A DNA stretch of 64,000 bases from Paraperibacillus esterisolvens (GTDB taxonomy: Bacteria; Bacillota; Bacilli; Bacillales; DSM-1321), in NCBI RefSeq assembly GCF_046237625.1, contig NZ_CP143545.1, forward strand, positions 2,294,001-2,358,000, in the 5' to 3' direction. The position numbers were made by a program, and so were the translations under genes. The notes beneath the pieces are model-generated. The model saw only the letters and a list, made by a program, of their open reading frames with translations, was not told the DNA's origin and searched no databases. Below, one piece after another: positions 43,597 through 52,207 of the stretch. Position 1 is the first letter of the stretch, and each line of letters opens with the position of its first letter.

Positions 43597-45156
43597 TTAC
43601 CCCAGGGAGGTGCCTGATCCAGCTTTCATGATATTCCCTATCAAAATATCTTCTAAATCCGCACCTGCATAAACGGCATCCTCTGCATCAGTGTCGAGTT
43701 TCACGTTAATCACAGACACAGAATCAGCCCGCTGGGGACCGCCATAGACTTTAAGGTAATGCCCGGCCGTTTTGAATCCTTCCATGGAAATATTTTTAAG
43801 AGTTATGTTCCTTGCCCTGTACTGCACAGTGAGGACAGGCTCTCCGCGATAATCATATTCTGGATCGCCAATCAGCGTGAAATGATTTACCGCCACATTT
43901 GTATATCCGGACACCACCATCCCGCGGGCCTTAGAACCTTCATACAGTGAAGTTCTGACCGGGGCGATAGCGACTAGACAGGCAGCCCTGATATTATAAG
44001 CCGTCAGTGACTTGGGATCTTCCAGCTTGTGATGGCCGATATGTCTGAAGTTAAATGACCGGTTATCACGGATGGAAATATGCCCTGTTATATAGACATT
44101 GGATGCGGCGGCAGAATTATGGTGAGCCTTAATTTCCACCCCGCCAAAGCATCTGGTGGAAGAATTGTTGACGAGCCAAACATTCCTTGAGCCGTCATCC
44201 ACCTCAAAACCATTCGAGTTTGAAAATCCGCGCTTATGTGCCCTCCCGCTCGGGTCGCACATATGGCAATTGCTGATCAGTATATTGTCACTATGGTGTG
44301 TAGTGACGCCATCATCCCCGAATCCATATCCATTCAGGCCGTCAAGCCATATGTAGCTGCTTCCCTTCCTTGCCCTCGTCCCATCACCGAGATAAGTGTA
44401 CAGGGCTGAGGAAACATCAAAGGCATGGAGACCCGCATTGATGGCTTCCACATTTTTGACCCAGCCGTATTTGACATTGGCATATGTCAGGCAGCTGGAC
44501 CGGTTATTGCCTGCTGCAGTTTTCCTTCCGGGCGGTATTCGTTCTACGTTCCAGTCGAGGCTCAGGTTCTGCACGAGGATCCCGCGATTTCCTGTATAGT
44601 GGTGTTTGTTCGTGATGACCCATTCCGATTTAGGAGCCCTGTCATGAAGCTTAAGAATGGTTTTCCCCTTTCCTTCACCCTCCAGGATTGTCCAGGAAGG
44701 CAGCTTGATTCCTTTGACGGTGTATTTTCCCTCCGGGACCCGAACGCGAACACGGCCGTTTCCGATTGCACGCCTGAACGCCTCAGTATCATCCGTCACT
44801 CCATCCCCGCGTGCTCCGTAGTCTTTAACGGATGCTACCCGGGACACCTGGCTAAGAAGGCTGTCCATGGCCCCGTCCAGCTTCCCTTTCCAGAATGGCC
44901 AGGGATTGCCTTCTTTGTCCACAAAGGTATCACCCCTGCCTGCATCGAGTAATTCAGCTTTCTTGATGAGTAAGAAGCGTTTCAGCAGGCCTTTAAATCC
45001 GCCTATCTTATAATGAAAAGGTTCAGACCCTGTTTTGCGGCTTTCAAAAAGATCGTCTGTCTCACGCACTGCTTCTGCCATGTCAATGCTTCCGGCAAAG
45101 CGGGCAATCAAATCCCTGTTGCCTTTAGGGTCGTGCTGTTTATCAAGAGAAATCAT
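43597..45156 (-). CDS. Pectate-lyase-superfamily (right-handed beta-helix, GH28-related) protein
   Basis: 519 residues. About 110 N-terminal residues are helical and charged; the pectate_lyase_3 start follows, DYGARGDGVTDDTEAFRRAI, then parallel beta-helix rungs up to about 500 (ILVQNLSLDW, ISNCHMCDPSGRAHKRG). No signal peptide or clear catalytic Asp triad could be assigned. Similar proteins occur as polysaccharide-binding or -cleaving coat proteins and phage tailspikes; no phage genes are near. AGTAGGTG lies upstream of the ATG. Confidence 0.8.
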   Translation of the reverse strand: MISLDKQHDPKGNRDLIARFAGSIDMAEAVRETDDLFESRKTGSEPFHYKIGGFKGLLKRFLLIKKAELLDAGRGDTFVDKEGNPWPFWKGKLDGAMDSLLSQVSRVASVKDYGARGDGVTDDTEAFRRAIGNGRVRVRVPEGKYTVKGIKLPSWTILEGEGKGKTILKLHDRAPKSEWVITNKHHYTGNRGILVQNLSLDWNVERIPPGRKTAAGNNRSSCLTYANVKYGWVKNVEAINAGLHAFDVSSALYTYLGDGTRARKGSSYIWLDGLNGYGFGDDGVTTHHSDNILISNCHMCDPSGRAHKRGFSNSNGFEVDDGSRNVWLVNNSSTRCFGGVEIKAHHNSAAASNVYITGHISIRDNRSFNFRHIGHHKLEDPKSLTAYNIRAACLVAIAPVRTSLYEGSKARGMVVSGYTNVAVNHFTLIGDPEYDYRGEPVLTVQYRARNITLKNISMEGFKTAGHYLKVYGGPQRADSVSVINVKLDTDAEDAVYAGADLEDILIGNIMKAGSGTSLG

Positions 45157-45232
45157 AAAAACACCTACTTTCCTTGCATTCCTTTTTTCTTATTCCCGGA
45201 AGACAAGTTTATTAAGCACCGTTTTCAAACAC

Positions 45233-45261
45233 GAAAAATGCCGGCAGAAGACTGCCGGCAT
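45233..45261 (-). terminator. Terminator of ppaC
   Basis: Minus strand ATGCCGGCAG, 4-nt loop, CTGCCGGCAT followed by TTTTTCG; perfect 10-bp stem. Confidence 0.92.
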
Positions 45262-45274
45262 GGTTTATAGAGAA

Positions 45275-46213
45275 TTAAGCCTCTTCTTTATTAAAGATAT
45301 CAGTAAGAACAGGTACAATCTGCTTCTTGCGTGATACTACACCCTTTAAGATTGCTGTGTTATCCTGCAGACTGATTTGATAAGCATTTTCTACAGCAGC
45401 CGTCTTTTTCCCAAGTGCCAGGGCCACCGAGTCATTGGTAAGGATATCAGTGACAACGAAAAGAAACAGGTCCAGATTTTTTCTCTCGATAACAGACTGA
45501 ATAGCTTCTTCCAGCTCGTGTTTTTTGGCTAGCACTTCCCTGGTATCCACCGCATTCACCTGTGCGATTTCAACTTTGCTTTCACCCATATCAAATTCCT
45601 TTGCATCCAGTGTGATCAGCTGGTCAATGGTTTTATCTGAGAGGTCAGCTCCCGCCTTCAGCATATCCAGGCCATAAGTGTCAGCATCCACACCGGCAAT
45701 CTCCGCCAGTTCCCTGGCTGCTGCCACATCCTCAGGGGTGCAGGTTGGCGATTTGAATAAAAGTGAATCCGAAATAATGGCAGAAAGCATCAGACCTGCA
45801 ATGTTCTTTTTGATCTCTTTTCCATTTTCTTTGTACATTTTATTCAAGATCGTAGCTGTACAGCCGACAGGCTCAGCACGGTAATAAAGTGGATCGCTTG
45901 TTTCAAAATTGGCGATGCGGTGGTGGTCAATGACTTCCGCTATCCGTACCTCAGCTAGATCCTGTACGCTTTGCTGGCGCTCGTTATGGTCTACCAGGAT
46001 CACCGATTTCACTTCATTTGCAGCCGTTTCAATCAGGCGGGGCACTTCCTGCGAGAAGTAATTAAGCGCATATTCCGTTTCGCCGTTGATTTCTCCAAGC
46101 CTGACCGGCTCCGCCTCGATGCCAAGCTGTGCTTTAAGGTCCGCGTAGGCAATCGCAGAACATATCGTATCTGTATCGGGATTTTTATGACCAAAGATCA
46201 GAAATTTTTCCAT
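45275..46213 (-). CDS. ppaC: Manganese-dependent inorganic pyrophosphatase (family II)
   Basis: Hydrolyses pyrophosphate to drive biosynthesis; cytosolic, 312 residues, DHH superfamily. Metal motifs GHKNPDTDTICSA, VDHNE and IDHHRIANF and the C-terminal SRKKQ substrate-binding motif are intact. ATG at 46213 is chosen over TTG at 46219 since AAGGAG is 8 nt from the ATG. No CBS-domain insert, so the constitutive B. subtilis-type enzyme. Confidence 0.97.
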   Translation of the reverse strand: MEKFLIFGHKNPDTDTICSAIAYADLKAQLGIEAEPVRLGEINGETEYALNYFSQEVPRLIETAANEVKSVILVDHNERQQSVQDLAEVRIAEVIDHHRIANFETSDPLYYRAEPVGCTATILNKMYKENGKEIKKNIAGLMLSAIISDSLLFKSPTCTPEDVAAARELAEIAGVDADTYGLDMLKAGADLSDKTIDQLITLDAKEFDMGESKVEIAQVNAVDTREVLAKKHELEEAIQSVIERKNLDLFLFVVTDILTNDSVALALGKKTAAVENAYQISLQDNTAILKGVVSRKKQIVPVLTDIFNKEEA

Positions 46214-46341
46214 TTTCAAGCTCCTTATAATTCAGATTAAGAGGGACGATTCCTCATTTATGTACATACCTGTATAAAATGATAAAACAAAAGAGAAGGA
46301 GAGTCCAGAAGGAAAGCTTCCCTGTCAGGGGAAGCACTCTT

Positions 46342-47700
46342 TCAGCCAATGATAATCTTTTCCTTAGGATATTGATAATTCCCGGTTTTCTCCTGCCTTC
46401 CTATGATAAATAAGAAGGATATGATGCCAACCCTGCCTATGAACATCAGGATCATGATCACTACCCTGCCTGTATTCGTCAAATCGCCGGTGATGCCAAG
46501 TGACAAGCCGACTGAACCGAAAGCTGAACAAACTTCGAACACAATCTGTGAAAGAGATAAATCTTCTGTAATGGACAGAACAAAAGTGGATAGCGAGCAT
46601 AAGGTCACTCCCATAGTCATAACTGCGACCGCCTTATAAATATCTTCTTCGTATATCTCCCGCTTAAAAACCTTAATCGCCCGGTTTCCTGTTGCAAAGT
46701 TGATGACAAACAGGAACATGACAGCAAAGGTCGTTGTTCTGATCCCCCCGCCAACGGAGCTTGGGGAAGCACCGATGAACATGAGAAAGCTGAGAAGCAG
46801 TTCTGTAGGTGCTGTAAAATCACTGATGTTCATCGTCGTTAACCCGCCGCTTCGCGTATTGGAAGAGATGAAAATTGAATAAAAGAAAGTATCCAGTGAT
46901 GACTTATCCATCAGAAAATTCTTTCTTTCCAAAAGGTAAATCAACAGTGTCCCGACAACAATCAATGCTGCATATGTAAAGGTAGTTATTTTGGTAAATA
47001 AGGAAAAACGGAATCTGTAAGGAACTTCACTTTTGCGGCGGGAAAAGTATTCCTTGACCTCGATTAATACAGGAAAGCCAATAGCTCCAAGTGTAATCAG
47101 GATAATGGTGACTGTCTGGATAAAATAATCCTTCGCAAAAGGAATCAGCGATTCACCCGAGATATCAAAACCAGCATTTGTAGTGGAGCTTACCGATAAA
47201 AACAGACCATGAATGAATGCTTCTTTCCATGTTGGAAAGTAGGATGAAAAATACAGTGTCAGTACAAGTGCGCCAGCCAATTCGATGATGAGCACAAGCT
47301 GGACGATTTGGATGAGGAGCTTGACAAGACCGGACAGCTGGGTCTGGTTTTGGTCTGTCATGATCAGCTGTCGTTCTTTTATTCCAATCTTCCTTCCCAT
47401 GATCAGCCAGAAAAAGGTGCCAAGGGTCATGATGCCAATCCCCCCAAACTGAAGGATAAATATGAGAAGGAATAACCCTGTGGTGCTGAATGTTTCGCTG
47501 ACATCTATGACAGTCAGACCGGTAACGCTCACTGCACTCACCGCTGTGAACAGCGTTTCCATGAAGTCCAGCTTCACACCGGGCCTAAGGGCCACAGGAA
47601 GGCTGAGCAGTAAAGTGGATACTGTCACAGAAACCACATAATACACAATAATGAGCTGTGCAGGGCTTAGTGTGAATTTTCTCTGTGTCTGTCTTTTCAT
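46342..47700 (-). CDS. ktrD: KtrB/KtrD-type potassium uptake channel subunit
   Basis: Membrane ion-translocating subunit of a Ktr K+/Na+ system, 452 residues, four M1-P-M2 repeats. Selectivity loops show SVTGLTVIDV, SSTTNAGFD, SSNTRSGGL and SAFGSVGLSLG. It needs a cytosolic RCK partner (KtrC/KtrA); none is next door, which matches the separate B. subtilis ktrD and ktrC loci, hence the symbol. AAAGGAT precedes the ATG. A GCTTCC...GGAAGC hairpin at 46315-46335 with weak T tract may be the terminator. Confidence 0.9.
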   Translation of the reverse strand: MKRQTQRKFTLSPAQLIIVYYVVSVTVSTLLLSLPVALRPGVKLDFMETLFTAVSAVSVTGLTVIDVSETFSTTGLFLLIFILQFGGIGIMTLGTFFWLIMGRKIGIKERQLIMTDQNQTQLSGLVKLLIQIVQLVLIIELAGALVLTLYFSSYFPTWKEAFIHGLFLSVSSTTNAGFDISGESLIPFAKDYFIQTVTIILITLGAIGFPVLIEVKEYFSRRKSEVPYRFRFSLFTKITTFTYAALIVVGTLLIYLLERKNFLMDKSSLDTFFYSIFISSNTRSGGLTTMNISDFTAPTELLLSFLMFIGASPSSVGGGIRTTTFAVMFLFVINFATGNRAIKVFKREIYEEDIYKAVAVMTMGVTLCSLSTFVLSITEDLSLSQIVFEVCSAFGSVGLSLGITGDLTNTGRVVIMILMFIGRVGIISFLFIIGRQEKTGNYQYPKEKIIIG

Positions 47701-47844
47701 AACATTTATCCTTTCAGCAAAAAGCTTGCTTCATTCATTTCTCTTCCTCGATATATTACCATAAATGAATCAGAAAGGCGTAAGTTCAATAGGGGTTTTC
47801 CGCGATTTGAAGCATATTCTCTCCACACAGAGCTTAAAGCACTG

Positions 47845-47873
47845 AAACACCTTCCATTTTCAGGAAGGTGTTT
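47845..47873 (-). terminator. Terminator overlapping the stop codon of the GNAT gene
   Basis: Perfect 11-bp inverted repeat AAACACCTTCC / GGAAGGTGTTT with a 7-nt loop that contains the stop codon at 47860-47862. Confidence 0.75.
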
Positions 47874-48546
47874 CATCTGATTTGAACGGGTTTTTCCATT
47901 CCATAAGTGCGGCATGATGAAGTGATTCCTCATCATCCAGATAATTCGCAATCACTTTTACCGGAGACCGCCCGCAGCGGAGCAAAAAGGAAATCACCGG
48001 ATCTTTCAGGTTACCCCTACAGACTTCTTCGAGGTATTCCGCGGGGGAGAGGCGTTCTGCGTGTTTATGGTACCCTGGCATCCGGCCTCCGCCTATCAGC
48101 CGGTCGAGGCCATGTGCCGTGACAATCTGGTACATGGACTGCATCAGGCATTTGCCAAGTCCGAATTTGCGGAAAGACGGACGAATGCTGATGTCGACGA
48201 TATAGAGTGAGTTTCCATCTGGATTATGTGTACGAATATAGCCGTCATCTGTGATATCCGACCAGGTATGGTCTTTATTTGGGTCATGGTTTACCAGAAG
48301 GGCAGTCATCGAGCCTGCTGCCTCCCCGTCCACTTCCATAAACAGTGCCCCCTCGGGGTACAGACTCACATGATTCAATAATTGTTCCCTGTTCCATAAA
48401 AGCTCCTGTGGAAAAGGAGGAGGGAAACATTCCTTCTGAATGGCGATCAGCTCAGGAAAGTCCTCTTCTTTATAATTCCGGATTACAGCTTTCCTGCTCT
48501 GTCCGGTTTTATCAAAAACATAAAAAGAATGATAATAGGCAGCCAT
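47860..48546 (-). CDS. GNAT family N-acetyltransferase (partner of the nitrilase-like gene)
   Basis: 228 residues. GNAT core with YIVDISIRPSFRKFGLGKCLMQSMY (acetyl-CoA loop R-x-F-G-L-G-K), followed by a C-terminal GGRMPGYHKH and GNLKDPVISFLL region that is unlike ordinary GNATs but typical of the bifunctional GNAT/carbon-nitrogen hydrolase proteins (YhcX-like). Here the two halves are separate genes: the hydrolase is upstream and ends 3 nt before this start. Its role is probably tied to the hydrolase substrate. Confidence 0.87.
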   Translation of the reverse strand: MAAYYHSFYVFDKTGQSRKAVIRNYKEEDFPELIAIQKECFPPPFPQELLWNREQLLNHVSLYPEGALFMEVDGEAAGSMTALLVNHDPNKDHTWSDITDDGYIRTHNPDGNSLYIVDISIRPSFRKFGLGKCLMQSMYQIVTAHGLDRLIGGGRMPGYHKHAERLSPAEYLEEVCRGNLKDPVISFLLRCGRSPVKVIANYLDDEESLHHAALMEWKNPFKSDETPS

Positions 48547-48549
48547 ATC

Positions 48550-49428
48550 CTATACCAACACTTTCGATTCTGTTTCCCAGTCCGTATAAAGATCCGTCCT
48601 GCGGTCGCGCCAGGTGGTGACCGATCCGCTCTTCCTCACCTTGTACAGCAGTTCCAGGTTGAGATCTGCAGTGATGAGCATCCCCTGATTCATTTCGCCT
48701 TCAGCAGCAATACCCCCCGGCGGGAAAGGGATGTCATTTGGTGTAAGTATAGCTGCCTGTCCGAAATTCGATCTCATGAAATCAACAGTAGGGAGGGAAC
48801 CTACAGTCCCGGTGCCTACAACATATACCTGGTTCTCTATCGCCCGGGCATGGCTGGTGTATCTGACCCGGTAGAAGCCGTGGCGGTCATCCGTACAGGA
48901 AGGGCAGAAAATTACATCGGCGCCCTTAGCTTTTGCCATGCGCACGATTTCCGGAAATTCAATGTCATAGCAGGTGAGCATCGCAATCCGTCCCTGTTCT
49001 GTCTCGAAAACTTCAAGGGTTTCGCCAGGTGACATGTTCCACTCTTTGGTTTCTGTGGGTGTCATGTGCAGTTTGGCCTGCCCGGCTACACGTCCGTCCG
49101 GATAGAACAGGTGTGCTGTGTTATATAAACGGCCAGCCTTCCGCACTACATGAGTACCCGCGATAATATGAATGCGGTATTCCATCGCGAGCCGGGTAAA
49201 GAGCGCCTGGTACATCCCGGTGAATTCAGGGAGGTCTTCTATAGTCCGGGATTCTCCAAATTCATTTGGGATGCTCATTAGCTGGGTGGTAAAAAATTCT
49301 GGAAACAGAACAAATTCAGAATCAAACTCTGCCGCTGTCTTTATATAGTGTTCTACTTGGTCTTCAAATTCAGCGAAACTCGCTATAGTCTTAAGATCGT
49401 ATTGAACAGCTGATACTCTCATCTGCAC
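48550..49428 (-). CDS. Carbon-nitrogen hydrolase (nitrilase superfamily)
   Basis: Amidohydrolase with the Glu-Lys-Cys triad: Glu in VLFPEFF (44), Lys in GQAKLHMT (119) and Cys in LTCYDIEFPE (153), numbering from the GTG at 49428. The GTG is 6 nt behind GGGGGT and is preferred; ATG at 49422 or 49446 are alternatives. About 292 residues, cytosolic. First gene of a two-gene operon with the acetyltransferase. In many Bacillaceae the two are one fused protein, with the GNAT part first. Confidence 0.9.
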   Translation of the reverse strand: MQMRVSAVQYDLKTIASFAEFEDQVEHYIKTAAEFDSEFVLFPEFFTTQLMSIPNEFGESRTIEDLPEFTGMYQALFTRLAMEYRIHIIAGTHVVRKAGRLYNTAHLFYPDGRVAGQAKLHMTPTETKEWNMSPGETLEVFETEQGRIAMLTCYDIEFPEIVRMAKAKGADVIFCPSCTDDRHGFYRVRYTSHARAIENQVYVVGTGTVGSLPTVDFMRSNFGQAAILTPNDIPFPPGGIAAEGEMNQGMLITADLNLELLYKVRKSGSVTTWRDRRTDLYTDWETESKVLV

Positions 49429-49540
49429 ATTGACACCCCCGTACATTATATATAGCTTAACAGCCTAAATGATAAAAACTCCTAAGGTATACTAACATAT
49501 TAGAAAGCCGGCGTATAGACTGCTTCATTATTTTTAACAC

Positions 49541-49720
49541 AGAAAAAAACATGAGCTTTACTTACAGGCCCAAATAAGGAGGGAAACAGGACAAGAGCTG
49601 GAGCAAACACAATAAGGGGTGGAGCGGAGTAAAGCACAGGCAGGTTTGCCCAAGATCAATGATATTCAACCGGGATGCAGGAAACCTTATGATCCATGGA
49701 GTTCCGCATCTTTTCCGCAC
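49541..49720. repeat. Intergenic repeat, copy B
   Basis: Related to copies A and C: AAAAAAACATGAG at the left, ACACAATAAGG-GGTGGAGCGGAGT, then AGATCAATGATATTCAAC, then a right part with GGTTTCC/CTTATGATCCATGGAGTTCCGC and TTTTCCGC that is shared with copy C. It fills the gap between the nitrilase gene and the terminator of the Fe-S-like gene. Confidence 0.8.
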
Positions 49721-49742
49721 AAAAAGCCAGGCATAGCCTGGC
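49721..49742 (-). terminator. Terminator of the Fe-S-biosynthesis-like gene
   Basis: Minus strand GCCAGGC, 3-nt loop, GCCTGGC then TTTTTG. Confidence 0.85.
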
Positions 49743-49749
49743 ATAGAGC

Positions 49750-50049
49750 TCAATGGCGATGGGCATAGCCCTTAGATGGATTGGTAATGACGAATTCCTC
49801 CTGCGGCACAAAGAAAAACTGTATCCAAACACCATCAAGAAAATCTTCCCTGCTGTCTAGTAGGACATCAATATCCTTATCTGTCTTGACGATTTCATCA
49901 TGCTCCTTGGGAGTATCAAAGGTCAGGGCATAATGGGCATGAGTTCCATGCTTTTCTGTCACGATCACACGCGGCATCTGCCCGGCAAACTCTGCCTCCA
50001 GCATTCTATTCAATACCTTTGCGGCATTACGATTGATTTTAACTTTCAT
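49750..50049 (-). CDS. HesB/IscA-like (Fe-S biosynthesis domain) protein without cysteines
   Basis: 99 residues from ATG at 50049, set by AGAGGTG; the longer frame to 50094 has no RBS. The beta-sandwich pattern INRNAAKVLNRMLEA, YALTFDTPKEHDEIV, DIDVLLDSREDFLDGVWIQFF follows the IscA/HesB fold as in B. subtilis YneR/YqkB, but not one Cys is present, so it cannot ligate a cluster in the classic way. Function unknown. Confidence 0.75.
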   Translation of the reverse strand: MKVKINRNAAKVLNRMLEAEFAGQMPRVIVTEKHGTHAHYALTFDTPKEHDEIVKTDKDIDVLLDSREDFLDGVWIQFFFVPQEEFVITNPSKGYAHRH

Positions 50050-50133
50050 ATTCAGCACCTCTTGTTTTTGTACTGATCGTACCTCAATCAGCATAAAAAT
50101 ACAAAGAATGGCGCTCGGCAGAAGACATGGGGA

Positions 50134-50532
50134 TCAGTAAACCATTTCAGGATCATGATAGTACTTGAATTCTAATAAATTATTTGAAGGATCTGCCAGG
50201 AAAAAGGTAATATGCTCTTCTCTTTTCCCTTTAAATCGCACCATGAGGTCCTGGAAGAGCGGCAAAGCCTGCTCTTTTGCCTGCTGATACGTTCTATGAA
50301 ACTCCTCCTCTTCCGTAAATGTGATTCCAAAATGCCTTGGATACATAGACGGCTTCTCATCTATTTCCGAAGGGCTTAAATGGCATACCACTTGATCGCC
50401 AAAGAAATCCAGAGTCACTCTGTCTTCATATCGCCTGGCTGTCCTGCACCCGAGTTTTTCGTAAAATTCTGCTGTTTCATTCAGTTCCCTGCATGGTATT
50501 GCCAGATGAAACACTTTATTTGTATTTCTCAT
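50134..50532 (-). CDS. VOC family protein (glyoxalase/dioxygenase-like)
   Basis: 132 residues with paired beta-alpha-beta-beta-beta modules: FHLAIPCRELNETAEFYEKLG at the N-terminus and HITFFLADPSNNLLEFKYY at the C-terminus, with metal-ligand-like His9 and the Glu of LLEFK. Its start overlaps the stop of the phosphosulfolactate synthase gene by 4 nt, so it is the third gene of that operon. In several Bacillaceae this gene follows comA, hinting at a role in sulfolactate-linked metabolism; the reaction is unknown. Confidence 0.85.
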   Translation of the reverse strand: MRNTNKVFHLAIPCRELNETAEFYEKLGCRTARRYEDRVTLDFFGDQVVCHLSPSEIDEKPSMYPRHFGITFTEEEEFHRTYQQAKEQALPLFQDLMVRFKGKREEHITFFLADPSNNLLEFKYYHDPEMVY

Positions 50533-51308
50533 GTCTGTTCCTCCCAGTTAAATGTATAAAAGGTATCAGACCTTAACCCCAGTCTCAGTGTTTCAAGCGA
50601 AATGAAGTCGGCAAAAGGAATGTTGGCCAGATTGACGTTGGGACCTGCCATCTTAATGAAGGCGGTCTGCATCTTTTTATTCGGCGCCTCAAAAACCATA
50701 TTTTCCAATGGTATTTCTGAGTTCATGATAAGTTCGATAATTTCAAGACGCAGGTCCCCTCTGTCTGTGCAGATTCCGCTCGTGCCGCTCTCCCTCGCTT
50801 CGGTAATGACCTTGAAAGCCCCTGCCTCCAAGTCTTCCTGGATATATTCCATCCATTCCTCCGGATGCTGGCCGACTGATAAAGCCGAATCTTTGTTGCC
50901 TACCTCACTGAACACGGTAAAATCTTTAGCAAATTCCCGTATATAACCTGCCTTAACCTGATTTGCCATATCAAGGGTGCCATTCGATATTTCAATGTAC
51001 TCTGCGCCGTGCTCTTTACAAAAACTGTGATATTCAGCTGCTTTGTTCTGGCTGAGGAATTTTTCAAACAGAGTTCCACCGAAGAAAAAGCTGATATCGT
51101 TTTCCCTCAGGCATTCAATTTTCTGTTTCAGGTTCCGGGTAACCAGGGACGTGCACCAGCCGAATTTAACATAATCAATGAACTGAGGAGCACTCTCCAT
51201 AGTATCTCTGAAGAATTGCAGCGGAACTCCGTTATCTATTAATATAGTCAATCCATGTGACCTCGGCTTTATTACTCTTTCAGGCAGATTCAGGCCTGAA
51301 TGTTTCAT
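50529..51308 (-). CDS. comA: Phosphosulfolactate synthase (ComA family)
   Basis: Adds sulfite to phosphoenolpyruvate to give (2R)-phospho-3-sulfolactate. 259 residues, TIM-barrel; the blocks YVKFGWCTS, FFFGGTLFEKFL, EYIEISNGTLDM, VFSEVGNKD and ITEARESGTSGI are those of ComA/B. subtilis YitD. Overlaps both neighbours by 4 nt, giving comB-comA-VOC order. In Bacillus, 3-sulfolactate accumulates in spores, in line with other spore genes here. The symbol follows methanogen nomenclature and is unrelated to the competence regulator of the same name. Confidence 0.92.
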   Translation of the reverse strand: MKHSGLNLPERVIKPRSHGLTILIDNGVPLQFFRDTMESAPQFIDYVKFGWCTSLVTRNLKQKIECLRENDISFFFGGTLFEKFLSQNKAAEYHSFCKEHGAEYIEISNGTLDMANQVKAGYIREFAKDFTVFSEVGNKDSALSVGQHPEEWMEYIQEDLEAGAFKVITEARESGTSGICTDRGDLRLEIIELIMNSEIPLENMVFEAPNKKMQTAFIKMAGPNVNLANIPFADFISLETLRLGLRSDTFYTFNWEEQT

Positions 51309-51991
51309 ATGACCACCCTCTCGATCATCGGTATCCTTCTGTCATAGGAAACCTTCATTACAAAGTCTGAAGGCTCCTCTTTCGTGCAATATACAATATC
51401 AGCAGCATCAAATTCAGGGCAGGCATCGTCTGCAAACTTCTGCGCCGCCGCAGAGTTTCTGATCCTGGCGGCTGTGATATCAGCATCAGGCATGGCTCCC
51501 GATATGATTTCCCTCATGAATTCTGCACATGCAAAATCATCATCACCACTGGGATGGGATGCAATAATGTTGATGGGCCCCTGATTTTCAGCAGTCAGGT
51601 TCCTGACATATTCGGCGGTTTTTCTTGCATTCGAAAAACCGGTAACGAGCACATGCCGAGCGCCGCTTGCATGCAAGGCGGCCGTAACTCCATTTGTTGT
51701 TTTTTGTATTAAATATTTACCATCCAAGTCAGCTTTTAACAGGCTTACTGGAGAATTGTCCAGCTCAAAACCATCAATGGGAAGCCCCCCGATTTCACCC
51801 GCCAGCATATACCCGGGATTTTCTGACCTGTAACGCCTGGCCTCCTCCACTGTCCGTGCAAGAAAGATACCGCGCACCCCATTGGCAAAAGCATAATGAG
51901 CGACAGTAAAGGCCCGGATCACATCTATTACTATGTTCACATCCGCTCGAGGAAGTTCAGGGTCTGCTCCCCTGAAAATTTGTATACACAC
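51305..51991 (-). CDS. comB: 2-phosphosulfolactate phosphatase (ComB family)
   Basis: Mg-dependent phosphatase giving (R)-sulfolactate, second step of the pathway. 228 residues from GTG at 51991, which has AAGGGGAG 9 nt upstream and gives the family length; an open frame extends to 52177 but its extra N-terminus (KRRRRAGLYAAD) is translated hairpin DNA. Family blocks NIVIDVIRAFTVAHYAFANG, LAGEIGGLPIDGFELDNSP and TTNGVTAA are clear. First gene of the operon with comA and VOC. Confidence 0.92.
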   Translation of the reverse strand: MCIQIFRGADPELPRADVNIVIDVIRAFTVAHYAFANGVRGIFLARTVEEARRYRSENPGYMLAGEIGGLPIDGFELDNSPVSLLKADLDGKYLIQKTTNGVTAALHASGARHVLVTGFSNARKTAEYVRNLTAENQGPINIIASHPSGDDDFACAEFMREIISGAMPDADITAARIRNSAAAQKFADDACPEFDAADIVYCTKEEPSDFVMKVSYDRRIPMIERVVI

Positions 51992-52098
51992 GAATTTCTT
52001 CTCCCCTTCTCTTTTTGGGCAAATCGACTCCTGATTAAAGTATATTCGCTTGCCTAAAATGGGTGCAGGGACTAATGAGGACTTAAAATCTGCAGCAT

Positions 52099-52170
52099 AA
52101 AGGCCAGCTCGCCGCCGCCTTTTTGGTAAGGGATATACCAAGAAGGCGGCTGGCTGAAGCTGGCCCTTTT
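52099..52170. terminator. Long nested hairpin between the Cys-rich gene and comB
   Basis: Outer arms AAAGGCCAGCT / AGCTGGCCcTTT, inner arms CCGCCTTtTTGGTA / TACCAAgAAGGCGG, apical loop 7 nt. T5 follows on the plus strand, T3 on the minus strand. Probably terminates the minus-strand Cys-rich gene. Confidence 0.6.
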
Positions 52171-52207
52171 TAGACAACTTTCATGTAAGTATAAGTATTC
52201 CCCGGGT

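Noticed and set aside
49562..49753. 63-codon minus-strand ORF
   Set aside because: Lies in repeat copy B; not conserved as a frame in the other copies and no RBS.
52072..52177. N-terminal extension of ComB up to 52177
   Set aside because: It translates the nested hairpin (Lys-Arg-rich text), while GTG at 51991 has a good RBS and gives the family length.
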